DNA from: Datura wrightii | Taxonomy: Eukaryota; Streptophyta; Magnoliopsida; Solanales; Solanaceae | Reading direction: 5' to 3' | NCBI GenBank assembly: GCA_035772735.1 | Contig: JASDFA010000007.1 | Coordinates: forward strand, 86,513,501 to 86,577,500 | Length of the DNA: 64,000 bases | Shown here: in pieces, positions 9,683 through 20,905 of the stretch | Numbering within the stretch: position 1 is the first letter of the stretch | How the letters are laid out: each line of letters opens with the position of its first letter | Program-made: the position numbers and the translations under genes | Notes under the pieces: model-generated | The model's database searches: none | What the model was told of the DNA's origin: nothing | Seen by the model: only the letters and a program-made list of their open reading frames with translations

Positions 9683-10633
9683 GGACCAGATCAAGTGATG
9701 AGGCGGTGCATTCCAGAAAGTCAGACGGCAGAGGTGCTGAGGAGTTGTCATTCATCGTCGTATGGAGGTCATCATGGAGGAGAGAATACTGCTCACAAAG
9801 TTCTATAATTCAGGTTATTTTGGCCCATACTGTTTAAAGATGTTGCAGCTTATGTCAAAGTATGTGATCGATATCAAAGAGCAGGAACAATCGGCAGGAG
9901 TCATGAGATGCCATTACATCACATATTGGAAGTTGAGGTGTTCAATGTGTGGGGAATAGATTTTATAGGCCTGTTTCCACCTTCGTTTGGCAATCAATAC
10001 ATCTTGGAAACTAGCGGACAAGTAGAGGTGTCAAACAGGGAAATTAAACAGATTTTGCAGAAAACGGTGAATGCACAACACAAGGATTGGGCAAGCAAAC
10101 TGGATGATGCATTGTGGGCTTATCGAACTTCATATAAGACACCCATTGGGACTTCACCCATTGGGACTTCACCGTACAGATTGGTTTACAGGAAGGCATG
10201 TCATCTCCCCATAGAGCTTGAACATCGAGCTTATTGGGCTGTGAGGAAGCTGAAAATGGATCCTGAGCTAGCAGGAAAGAGGAGATTGATGCAGCTGAGT
10301 GAGTTGGACAAATTTTGGTGGCACACATATGAAAGTGCAAAATGCTACAAAGAAAAAATGAAAAGGTGGCACGACAGGCATATGGTGCATCGAATCTTTG
10401 AGCCGGACCAAATGGTGTTGTTATTCAACTCTAGATTGAAACTCTTCCCAGGGAAATTGCACTCCAAGTGGTCGGGGCCATTTGAAGTAGTAAGGATGAC
10501 CCCATACGGGGCGGTTGAATTGTGGCAAGAGGATAAAAGTGCCACATTTTTAGTGAATGGACAAAGGTGTAAGCACGACTGGGGTGAGGGCGTTAATCGA
10601 GAGAAGATGTCCATCACCTTAGCGGATAAATGA
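9683..10633 (+). pseudogene. Element A integrase with central core deletion
   Basis: Remnants of the HHCC zinc-binding region (CHSSSYGGHHGG, then VCDRYQRAG with the last Cys changed to Tyr) lie at about 9740-9900 with stops. The core begins at VWGIDFIGLFPPSFGNQYIL (first catalytic Asp) and jumps straight to TSGQVEVSNREIKQIL (catalytic Glu). About 70-80 residues expected between them, with the second catalytic Asp, are missing without loss of frame. A small in-frame duplication (PIGTSPIGTSP) lies at about 10144. The C-terminal part (DKFWWHTYESAKCYKEKMK, FPGKLHSKWSGPF, SATFLVNGQRCKHDWGEG) is complete to the TGA. Confidence 0.85.
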
Positions 10634-11146
10634 GGATGAGAGGCGTCGTGCCGCGACGGTAAATCAGGCGCTGCACGGGAGGCAACCCATGAATGTAATG
10701 TACTATAATAATTAGAAACTATTTTTAAAAAATGGTCATGTCATGACGAAAACTAAGGCGCTAGGTGGGAGGCAACCCACTATTTTCAAACGAGTTGTTG
10801 TTTTTGATGATTTTTAGGAGATACGGAGTGCAAATAAAAATTGCAAAGAGTGAAAAAACGTAAATTTGGGGCAGGAGGCAGAATGCCTCCGCGTTGGCTC
10901 CGTGTCACGGAGCTTGAGCTGCGCGATAGCCTCCGTGACACGTTGAGGCTATTTTCGCGTCGGGTCAGTTCGGGCAGTCGGGTCGACCCGCGCAAAATCC
11001 TTCTTTTTAACCCCCAAAAATACATTTTTCTCCCATTCTTTTGCACACCTCCACGATAAAACTCCCATTTCCCCTTTCTCCCTCAACGTGACACACCCCT
11101 AACATCAAAAAGTTTCAATTCCTTCTTCAAAAACATAACATACCAG
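10634..11146 (+). other. Element A post-pol spacer and putative ORF3 promoter/leader
   Basis: No ORF. It contains two copies, 90 bp apart (10667 and 10757), of a 23-bp block ending GGGAGGCAACCCA; one copy is also found after the pol remnant in B and C. Then come a GC-rich hairpin array (10897-10942), the palindrome CGGGTCGACCCG (about 10979) and a TATA-like CTTTTTAACCCC at about 11004, which B and C share. It ends in the splice-donor-like CAG/GTATGT at 11147. Promoter activity is inferred from the match to the U3 layout. Confidence 0.5.
10897..10942 (+). promoter_or_regulatory. GC-rich hairpin array upstream of ORF3, element A
   Basis: GCTCCGTGTCACGGAGC (10897-10913) is an odd palindrome. 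CGTGTCACGGAG (10901-10912) also pairs perfectly with CTCCGTGACACG (10931-10942). These are the same words that form the U3 hairpins in the LTRs. Equivalent arrays lie upstream of ORF3 in C (about 17895-18080) and B (about 31225-31415). Confidence 0.65.
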
Positions 11147-11896
11147 GTATGTTCTTGCACTTCTATTTATTTTTCTGCAAATTTTGTATCATGAACATAT
11201 TGTATTTTTAATTTCTGCCCTAAGTGAATATAAAGTGTTGTAATCAATTGGGTTATGGATGAATGTTGCTTTTATGATAGTTTTGATTGGATGAACTCGT
11301 CGATTACATGATCTTTGTTAAAAATCTTAAATTTTCTACAACTAGGGCTAGAAATTGAGATTGAAAGAAGAAGAAAAAGTTAGAAAAATTCAAATATTGG
11401 GTTGTGCATTCTGTTTGTGCTGAAAAATTGGCGATTAAATTTTGATTATGTTGCGGATAGAATGTTGATCTTTGTAGATTAAGGTATGAATAATCCCATA
11501 GTCTATTGTACATAATCTTGAATTACCTCTTGATTGTAAGCCTAAGTTAAGCATTAGTTATTTTGTAAAGTTGATAGATGGATGAACTTTAAAAATGAAT
11601 TGTACAAAGTCTGAGTAGTACAAAGAAGCTATTCCATCGATTTTTACTGATGCATTGCACCTTGTGGTTGATGATAGCTGGTAGTATGTTTGTTTATCTT
11701 GTCAAAATGAAATTCAATTATGTTTGGAGAGTAGTGAGCATGGAAATATGAAGAAGGGGAAGTCTGAGTACCCGACTGACCATGACTCGTGAAACCGTGC
11801 TAGCAACTAAGTGTTGGGTGACCAATTGGAGCCCAGCCTTAGTATTAGCTAGCCATATTGTGATTGATATTAAGAGTACATGTTTTTACTAAACAG
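11147..11896 (+). other. Putative 750-bp leader intron before ORF3, element A
   Basis: Donor CAG/GTATGTTC, acceptor TTTTTACTAAACAG/G, with the ORF3 ATG five bases after the acceptor. The body is AT-rich with no ORF. B (665 bp) and C (676 bp) have a donor AAAG/GTAYGTTC and acceptor TTGACAG/G in matching positions. A PPT-like ACTAAGTGTTGGGTG occurs at about 11807. Splicing has not been shown. Confidence 0.55.
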
Positions 11897-11901
11897 GAAA
11901 A

Positions 11902-12606
11902 ATGTCTGGACGGCAAGACAAGGGAAAAGGTGCATCCACATCTGGCGCCAGCCGAAAAAGACTTAGAGTTGGGGCAGCAGTGCCAGCAGCACCACCAGTT
12001 CCAAGGGGGCAATGAAGGTAGTATGGAACACGATGGGTATTGGATGAGGGGAAGAAATGGTACTCCAAGAACAAAGAAACCAAGTACTTCCCTGAGGAGC
12101 AAATAGCAAGGGATCCAATAGCTCAAGAATTCCCGAGAATCTTACACAGGATAAACACTGTGGGGTTCAACTTCATCTTCGAAGAACCCAAAGAGTGTAA
12201 TCTTCATCTCATAAGGGAATCCTACGCTAATTGGAACCCCACCATGCGCAGCCACACAGTCAAGATCAGAGGACAGGTGGTTACTTTTGAACCACAGCAT
12301 CTTAATGCCATCTTGGGGACACAGGACAGAGACGCGCATGTCCTCCGCCAGCTGAACATCACTCCACCATATGCAGATATCAGACGCACATTATGTGGAG
12401 CACGATCAACAGCCAGGTGGAGTTGTTACAAGGAAAGAGGATATCACCAGACATTACCATACTCCCAAATGAACAAAGAAGCAAGGATTTGGTTGAAGAT
12501 AGTGTGTACTTGCCTGATCCCAGGGGTGCATATGACTGATGTCACCCGGGACAGAGTTTGTTTGGTATATGCATTGATGAAAGGGCTCGAGATAAATGTT
12601 GGAGCG
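11902..12606 (+). pseudogene. ORF3 of element A, 5' part (split by element C)
   Basis: It starts MSGRQDKGKGASTSG after the putative acceptor. Two early stops, TGA and TAG, follow VPRGQ, at codons where B and C have Arg and Gln. The frame is then open through KYFPEEQIARDP, ECNLHLIRESYANWNP, YHQTLPYSQMN and LEINVGA, where element C begins. The 3' part is at 22286-22799. Family features as for the element 0 copy. Confidence 0.85.
12602..12606 (+). repeat. TSD (GAGCG) of element C, left
   Basis: GAGCG here and at 22281-22285 flank the TG...CA ends of element C exactly, and the ORF3 reading resumes across the duplication. Confidence 0.95.
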
Positions 12607-14017
12607 TGTTCGGCTGTTTGGAATAACTACACGCAAGTGCACATGGTCGAACAAGTAGTAAAATGGCTCAAGTAAGCCAAGTATAGATCCCACAGGGACT
12701 GGACTAAGGTATCAATCTAATCCAGTGTCAATAAACTTTAACTCTAAACTATAGACAACAGTGTGAAAAAGATTTTGATATTTTGTTTCCTAATTTTGTA
12801 CTAAGTCTAAAACGAATATACAATTTGAGTCTGAACTATAAGTATGAGCATGCTGAGGCTAAAATGAACATGTAGAGAAATAAATTATCGATACAATTTG
12901 GTTAATCTTTCCTCCGGTTGCTAGTCAAGAATTATTGTCTATGGATAAAAACTCTCGTATTTAACCCAACTTAAGAATCATGAACCTTCCACCTACATCT
13001 CTGTGATAAAAAGAAATTCATGTTCTAGCCATACAAAACCGATTCCTTAATTGACTAATACGACTTTCAGGTATATTTCTATCCTGAAGGTAAATCAATT
13101 CTCAATTTTCCCAAACTAAGAAAAGATCATATCCTATCAATTCACAACTTTCCAATTTCTTGCTCTCTTGAGTGAAACCGGACTTTTTAGATATACATTA
13201 ACGTTGGCCACACATTAACGCAGTAAGAACAAGAATCAATAGAACAACCATGGAAGAAAAGATGAAAAACCAATTTATCAATAATTACATTTCAATACAA
13301 ATGTTCTTAACCTCAGCAAGAAGGGAATTTAGCCACTCATTTGTGGATTAAACATCGTTAAATGAGTGTTAATCATACAAGCAATTGAAATAAAGAAGAA
13401 GGAGATAGAGAAGAACCCTGAGATTTTCGTCCCCTCAACTGCCTGTAACCCACGTTCTTGCTCCACCAAGTCAGAATTATTAAAAATGAACCTAAGTATT
13501 CTATTTATACTAGTGGGAATTTTTCCCCGAATAACGAGCAACGTGTCATGGAGTGCATCGCGGAGCACTGCCTCCGTGACACGCCACCAACGCGGACCCT
13601 CACTGGAATCCAGTCGTCCAGGTATTAAAGCCCAACGTGGCACGGCGTGCAACGCGGGGCTAGGCCAACGTGCCACGGCCCCAACGCGCACCTTCACTGG
13701 AATTTGGCATATTTTCAGCATCCGAGCAGAATACATCCGCGATGGCAGCGTGACACGGCTCCATCGCGAAGCCCCTTTAATTCGTGCTTTCCTTGTGCTT
13801 TTTCCTTGCTAGCTTCCGAGTCCAATCCCGATTTCTCCCAACATGCATCTTAGCTTCGTAAAATTATGTTTTTCCTGCAAAACCACGCTAATCATGTTGG
13901 TTAGTATAAATTCACATTTTATTACAATTCACATAAGAATGTACAAACATCGATAGATAAACAAGACAAAATGACACATTTGAGTATCACTTGGGCATAT
14001 AAATCTGCCCAAGATCA
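12607..14017 (-). repeat. 3' LTR of element C (1411 bp)
   Basis: Inverted; the plus strand reads TGTTCGGCTGTTTGG to GCCCAAGATCA. It holds the U3 hairpin array (about 13535-13765) and TATA (plus strand CTATTTATA, 13501-13509). The PPT complement follows directly. Confidence 0.92.
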
Positions 14018-15836
14018 CTTACCCCACACTTAAATCCTTGTTCGTCCCCGAACAATAATCTTACACCTCATGCGATTGACACCCAATCCTGGCTACTTTG
14101 GCTCGACAATTCAAGCTACGGTTATACCGATTATTTAATATAGCAAATCATCAAGAAAACATGCGTAGTCTTATCAATATAATGACCTTCAACACATTAA
14201 GACCTCCTAGACTCAAGAATCGACTCTCGGTATCGGCAAACTGATGCAAATCAGCTGATCAAGATATCCGACACGAAATTCAATCTCTCGTCGAGCATGT
14301 GCCCTCACAACACAAGAGAATTTTCCCCTTTTTAATCAAATGAACTCAAAGACATTACATGCAGGGGCATATAAACAAGATTTCGCTCTCTCTCCCAAAA
14401 GACTTCACATGCATCATGTCATGAACCATAGGCTTGCCTTTAGTGTATTACTCCACTAATATAAGGATGTGTGATGTAAGATTAAAGTAGGACTTAACGG
14501 GTTGTAATGTAATCTACGGAACTAGCAAATACTGGGCTAACCAATAATAACAACTAGCCTCCTTAAGCGCTTTTTCAATACATCCCATCAACCTTATGGG
14601 CATTGTTTCTTCCTTCATCCTCCCATTCTTGAAGTCTGTCTTTATTTTTGTTCCCATATATTTAAGCACACTCGACTTAATAACAAAGATTAGTTATACG
14701 TCTTCATTATATTTAATTTATAGTGAGTGCACCTTTGACCTTTTCTTTCCTTTCATCACTTTGCTTTTTCTTTTCTTTTCACAATTCTCACTCCTTGACA
14801 CTGTGGGAAAATTATTTTTTTCTTGAGCGCTTAAGAGTTTTGGATCAAATTCACGGATAATGAAAAGAAGGGGTTAAGCTCGGTTTACACCTTTTTGACA
14901 AAAGAAAAAAATAGGCTAAAGGCTCAATGGGCTAACTAGGATGTACATTCAAGGTAGGTACGATAATAAAAAAAACTTTCGGTTAAAGCAAAGAAATGCC
15001 TACATCCTTTCCTACAATACACATCCTTCATTTCATTTCATACACACACCAGGAAAGTTCTAGACACTTCACAATAGCATGGAAGAAACGAAACCTCACC
15101 ACACACTCATTGCACATGCTCAACTCAAGACATATTTACAGACTCTTCAATCAGCTAATTACAAGAATTCAAACATTAAGCCTCAATCACACCGAATCGA
15201 ACTCTATGGCCTAGGTATCTCAACATATTTACAAAGTTGCATGTTGTCATACGAATCACCTTTGCATTTTAAATATCATATACAACACACAACAAGAATT
15301 TCACAACCATAAAGTAACAACACGGTTGGGATACAAGAAAACAAAGGGAAAATTAAAAGACAAAAACTACTCCTATCGACTACATTTCCCTTAAGACGGT
15401 CGTCATCCATCTATCATAGGGAAGGGTCACTAATTATGACTTCAGTTCAATGGGACTATTCTCGGTAAAAGAACCGAAAACAAACGCCGAGAAACCCAAC
15501 CATAAAAATAATTAAACGAAAAAGAAAGAAAAATCTAAAAAAAAAAATTAAAATATCGATGATTTCGATAAAAAATAATATCAATGATTTCCATAAAAAT
15601 ATATTTACACAACCAGCTAACAACATTCAGCTTCACACAACAGCTTCACATTAACTACAATACAGAACATACACAAAAATCACAGGGTCACAAATTTAGC
15701 ACAACAACAGAATAGAAACATAAATACAACAAAATAACCATCACCTAACTACTCCAACCCCACACTTAAGTCGAACACTGTCCCCAGTGTTTATAAAATT
15801 TAGCGTAGCACAAAAGTGGTTGGTGAAACTCCCTGA
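14018..15836 (-). other. Non-coding 3' region of element C
   Basis: In element sense it runs from just after ORF3 to the PPT. It has the hairpin-plus-PPT module twice: 15757-15792 (GAACACTG, loop, CAGTGTTT on the plus strand) and 14018-14055 (perfect TTGTTCG/CGAACAA, loop GGGA in sense). It shares the CCCTATGAT...GATGACG block (about 15390-15425) with the other copies. Short ORFs here are not conserved in the diverged copies. Confidence 0.7.
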
Positions 15837-17057
15837 TCAATCAAAGTATTCAACTTCTTCGTCAGGTGCTGCTGCCTCATCTCTCATGTCTGAATCGCCC
15901 CCATCGTCCTCCTCTGACTCAATATCGGAGTCGTCGCGACGTGTCTCCTCATCTTTGGGGACATCATCATTAGTGGGCTCCACAAAAGCTGGCCCCACTC
16001 GGCATAGAGCCCTGGCATTTTTACCAAAAGGGTAGTCTAGCTCGAGCTGTCACAGCTCATCTTCTGTTGTCGGCCTCCCGCCTATGCGCAGCTGGAGCAT
16101 CTGCATCCCGAACATGCGGGCCATGTACTGATCATCCCGAGAATGTCACTCGGCTAGTGTAAGAACTGGCCCGTGAGTGGTGTCGGGTGCCTTAGTTTTG
16201 GTGACGTCTAAGGCCCGCCTCTCCATCTACGGGATGTAGTCAAGGGCCTCCTCCTCAATATCCAGGCCCCTCAAGAACGCGGTCAGTAAGCCACCAAACC
16301 CGTACCTGTTCCCTTGATGCAAACGAGCTCTCTTCATGGCGGAGATAATCACCGCCCCAACATTGATCTCCAGCCCTTTCATCAAGGCATAGACCAAGCA
16401 CACACGATCCCGGGTGACATCTATCATATTCACCCCCAGGATCAGGCAGGAACAAACAATTTTAAGCCATATCCTGGCTTCCCTATTCATCTGGGAGTAG
16501 GGAAATGTCTGATGGTAGCCCATCTCCTTATGCCTGCTCCACCGTGTTGTAGACCGGGCTCCACACAAAGTGCGTCTGATGTCCGCATATGGTGGAGTGA
16601 TATTTAGCTGCCGAAGCACATGGGCGTCTGTGTCCCGCGCCCCCAAGATGGCATTAAGGTGATGGGGCTCAAAAGTGACTACCTGCCCCCTTATCTTTAT
16701 GGTGTGACTTCTGAGTATCGGGTTCCAGTTGGCATAGAACTCCCGAATCAGGTGAAGATTGCACTCCTTAGGCTCTTCAAAGATGAAGTTCAACCCGGTT
16801 GCATCAATCCTGTGGACAATTCTGGGGAATTCTTGTGCCAACAGTTCCCTAGCAATGTGCTCCTCGGGGAAGTATTTGCTTTCCTTATGCTTTGTGTACC
16901 ATTTCTTCCCTTCCTCTGTCACCCATCGGGTTCCGTATTGACGACATTGGCCACGCGGAACCGCTGGTGCTGCTGGGACTGATGTTCCCAGTCTGATTCT
17001 TTTCCTTCCGGTGCCTGATGTAGATGCGCCCTTTCTTTTGTCTTGCCAGCTTGCCAT
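15837..17057 (-). pseudogene. ORF3 of element C
   Basis: 406-codon frame of the same length as in 0 and B, from MASWQDKRKGAST to an acidic tail ending EVEYFD. The first 276 codons are open. In-frame stops then follow at ALDYIP/stop (about 16227), at AE/stop/HSRDD (about 16149) and in DEL/stop/QLEL where B has Trp. The second stop replaces an Arg CGA codon (TGA), and B shares it. Family and domain features as for the element 0 copy. Confidence 0.85.
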
Positions 17058-17062
17058 TATTC

Positions 17063-17738
17063 CTGTCAAATCAAACAGACAGTCCTAATGTTATTCAAAT
17101 TAAAATTAGCTTCGACTAAGGTTGGGTTGAGCTAGGCCACCCCACACTTAGTCTTTAGCCACAATCACAACATTACAGCAAGACAATCCTCTTTTTCTAA
17201 CTTTCAAATTAAAAAAAAACGATAACAAAAATGCCTCGTGCATTCAGAGGGTTCGACGGTATAAATTCTATGTACTACTCAGACTTCGTACAGCTAATCC
17301 ACTATTACCATCGATAACATTTCATCACATAGCACTTAGCGAAAATTTCTATCGACAAAACCGATGCAATTCCCCCAATTTCTATGCAATTTCAACAATT
17401 TCATTATCCCGAAAAAAAACTCCATCGTTTACTTAGCATATTCATCACAAGCACAACATAATTCACCTTACCCAACATGAACAACCCAATCATTTTCAAA
17501 TTTTCAACCAAATTTAGCTTCTTCCTATTCAAATTCCAACCCTAGCTACCAATTTCGCACAAATCCAAACAAACATGTATTTATCGAGTTCATACAATCA
17601 TAACGATACTACGAACATCAATCAATAATAACTTAAATGAATTCATGCTCAATTTACACTTAGGGCAAACTTTAGTTACCTCACATGCTCAAAAATTGAC
17701 AATTTCGTCCAAAATTGAGGTTAAGTTAAAGAACGTAC
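17063..17738 (-). other. Putative leader intron before ORF3, element C
   Basis: In sense: donor AAAG/GTACGTTC at 17738, acceptor TTTGATTTGACAG/G at 17063, five bases before the ATG. Contains GACTAAGTGTGGGGTGGCC (PPT-like) in sense at about 17132-17150. AT-rich, no ORF. Confidence 0.55.
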
Positions 17739-18381
17739 CTTTAATTCGTTGAACTTGAAGAAAAGTTGAAGAAAATTTGATCCTAGGTCCATCTCACGTT
17801 GGGGGAGGGGGGATTTTGGGTTGTTTGTCGCAGAGGGGAGTGAAAAATGGGAAAAATTGGGTGTTTTCGGGGTTAAAAAGAAGGTTTTTCGCGCGGGTCA
17901 CCCGGTGACCCAGTGTGACCCATCACGAATAACACTTCAACATGTCACGGAGAGTAACGCGGAGCACACCCTCCGTGACACGGAGCCATCGCGCAGGGGT
18001 TCTGGAATTTGTAAAAAATTCCAAAACACCTTCAACGTGTCACGGAGGGTAATGCGGAGGCCCTCCTCCGTGACACGGAGCCATCGCGCAGGCTCACTGC
18101 TTTGCCACTTTTTATTATTTTTCTCACCTCGATTTTTCCTTTGTGATCCTTTGCATTTTTACCCTCCGTTCAACCTAAAATTCATCTCACAACAAGAAAT
18201 TGGTTAGAATTTATAGGTTTCACATAAAATACAATTTTTTTTGTTGTTTTTATTTTTATTTTTTCTCATTTTTTCTTTTCTTTTTTTTTCTTCTACGAAA
18301 TCTATTCAAATATTCCAAAAATTTCACGAGTTGCCTCCCGTGCAGCGCCTGGTTTACCATCGCAGCTCGACGTCATTAAGC
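17739..18381 (-). other. Element C post-pol spacer with hairpin array
   Basis: In sense it holds the GGGAGGCAACTCG block (about 18328), a T/A-rich stretch (18230-18300), hairpins CGTGTCACGGAGG (18036-18048)/CCTCCGTGACACG (18065-18077) and a neighbouring pair (about 17943-17981), the palindrome GGGTCACCCGGTGACCC (17895-17911) and the TATA-like CTTTTTAACCCC (about 17870). The layout matches the ORF3 upstream regions of A and B. Confidence 0.55.
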
Positions 18382-20785
18382 TCAGTCATCCTCTAGGGTG
18401 ACGGATGTTTTCTCTCGACTACCGTCCTCACCCATGTCATGCTTACACTTCTCCGGTGGTTTCCCCAATGGCTCCCGTGACTCAACGCTCTGAGAACTAT
18501 CCGCTCGATCAATCACGTTGATCACTGAGAGTTCCTCGTACACGGCCAGAAGCTTTGTAGCCTTGTACACCTCAAACACCTCCACCTTGACATGGGCCCG
18601 CATAGTTAGCTGCCCTGCCGCTACATCAATAAGTGCTTTCCCTATCGCCAAAAAAGGACGTCCCAAAATAAATGGGACTTTCGCGTCTGGCTCAAAATCC
18701 AGCACGACGAAGTCTACCGGGAAGATAAGGGAGCCCACTTGCACCAGCACGTCTTCCACAATGCCATCAGGTCTGGCTAAGGAATGATCTGCTAGTTGCA
18801 AGATCACCGTTGTTGGTCTAGGACTCCCTAGCCCCAACTTCTTGAATACCGATGTCGGCATCAAGTTAATGCTCGCTCCCAAATCACATAATCCGCGAGC
18901 TCGGATACTCTGCCCAATTGTAATTTGAATTGTAAAGCTCCCAGGGTCCTTGAGCTTTGTGGGCAACCTATTTTGTATCCATGAAGTGCACTCCTCCGTA
19001 AGCGCCACCGTATCGTACTCAATCAACTTGCTTTTGTTTGCCACGATGTCCTTAATATATTTTGCGTACTTCGGCACTCCCTGCAAAACATCAACAAGAG
19101 GTAAATTAATGTGTACCTGCTTAAGCACCTCCATGAACTTTTTGAAACACGTTTCCTCCTTGTGTTTCCTTAGTCTTTGAGGGAACGGGGTGGTGGTCTT
19201 TCTGGTTCAGCTTCCTTCTCCTTCCCCTTATCATCATTGTGATCCCTCTCCTTTTCACCTGCTTTCGACTACTATGGTAATATTTCCGGTTCCACCTCCT
19301 TGAGTCGCAAACCACTCCTTGTGGTCACTGCATTTACCTGCTTAGGGTTCAGATCAATGTCACTCGGAAGTCCTCCTCTCGGCCTGGTGTTTTGAGCTCC
19401 GGCAAATTGCCAAACTGGTACTCCAGCGCCTTTGTAGCTAACTAATTGTTCTTTACATCGGCTGCCAATTTCACGTAATCAACCTACAATTGAGCTTGGT
19501 TAGCTATCATTGTCTTGAACATCTCCTCAATGCTGGGTGACGGTGGTGGAGGAGGTGCATTGTTGCTTCTGTATTGTGACTGATAGTTCTGCTGCCCTCC
19601 TTGATTTATCTGCGCCCCCTGACTCGAAATTTGCCCTTGATGGTTGTTGCTACCCCAAGAGAAATTCGGGTGATTCCTCCAGTTGGAATTGTAGCTGTTT
19701 CCATACTATAGGTGGTTATTTCTCTGTACATTACCAACAAAGTTCACCGAATCAGGATTTGCTCTGCAACACTCAGCTGAGTGTTCATTACTCCCGCACA
19801 CTTCACACCAAATCTGCTGCACTACATTCACTGGGGCTTGAGACTAGTTCATTCTCATGTTACTGAAGTGGGTGTTGAGTTGATTCTGTAACGCAGCTAT
19901 CTGTGCAGCAATAGCTGTAAAACCATCCACTTCTAAGACTCCTGTTGCTTTCCTTGTTCCTCCTTTTGACGAGTCCGCATTCCACTCCGGATTCCCCTAC
20001 GAAATACGATTTAACAAAGTATACAGTTCCTCATAAGTCTTCTCTAATGCTTGTCCCCCAGCTGTTGAGTCTAGCAAGATTTTTGTGTGGGGTTCCAAAC
20101 CCTCTATGAAAGTATGCACCAGCACATCATTGGATTGGTGATGATGAGGACAATCCCGCAACATAGATTTGAATCTCTCCCAGGCCTGATACAGATTCTC
20201 TCCCTCTCTCTGTTTAAAACATAGAATTTGACTTCTAAGTCCTGCTGTTTAACCGGATGGAAAGAACCATATCAAGAATTTCTTTGCAAGATCATCCCAC
20301 GTGGTGATGGAATTAGGTGGCTCAGCTTTCAACCACCTCTTAGCTTCTCCCAAAAGTGAAAATGGGAACAATGTAAGCCTGACATAATCTGATGACACTC
20401 CAGCGGGGATGTAAGTGTCACTTATCTCCAAAATATTTTGGAGATGTTGTGGATCCTCATGAGGGAGACCTTTGAACTGCCCACTGGTGTGCAGCAATTG
20501 CACCATGTTCTGTTTAAGCTCGAACCTCCCTCCTGGCTCAGGTTTGCGGATGCTATATATGACATTGTTAGCATGTGTGATTGCCACCTCGCGAACCGGC
20601 CTAGCTGCCATTTCCTCGGGCACTAACATTGCCTTTACAACTGGTGGATTCTGTTGTTGCTCTAGGATTGTTTGTTTGAGCAACTGCAGCTTTTTCTCTA
20701 GAGCTTCTCTCCTTTGACGATGGAATTGTCTTTCCAGCTCTAAAGATGAGTCCACCAACTCCTTGTCTCTTGCCAGTGTTCAACA
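18382..20785 (-). pseudogene. Element C gag-protease fused to the integrase tail
   Basis: Gag (LERQFHRQRREALEKKLQLL; LHTSGQFKGLPHEDPQHLQ; RFELKQNMVQ) has several stops and one lost residue; the zinc knuckle CEVCGSNEHSAECC keeps its CX2CX4HX4C spacing. Protease (19134 to about 18500) is largely open, with CDLGASINLMP and KVPFILGRPFLAIGKALIDV. After SVESREPLGKPPE the frame passes directly into the last codons of IN (KCKHDMGEDGSREKTSVTL) and a TGA. Compared with B it lacks about 20 more codons at the junction. The expected gag start has CTG, not ATG. Confidence 0.85.
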
Positions 20786-20881
20786 GAAATTAGTATCTGC
20801 AAAATACAGGCTAAGACCAAGTTGTCAACACTAAGAGGAAATAGTAAACTAACACTAAAGAAAAATTTTACCAATTGCCAA

Positions 20882-20899
20882 TCCCCGGCAACAGCACCA
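20882..20899 (-). promoter_or_regulatory. PBS of element C, tRNA-Asp type
   Basis: In sense TGGTGCTGTTGCCGGGGA, two transitions away from the canonical match, six bases from the LTR end. Confidence 0.85.
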
Positions 20900-20905
20900 A
20901 AAACT

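Noticed and set aside
14596..15312. Short AT-rich ORFs with relatives at 28361-28839
   Set aside because: Within the non-coding 3' region of close relatives C and B, antisense to the element, and not preserved in A or element 0.
15787..16982. Plus-strand ORFs at 15787-16035 and 16314-16982 (and 29164-30320 in B)
   Set aside because: Antisense shadows of ORF3 in elements C and B.
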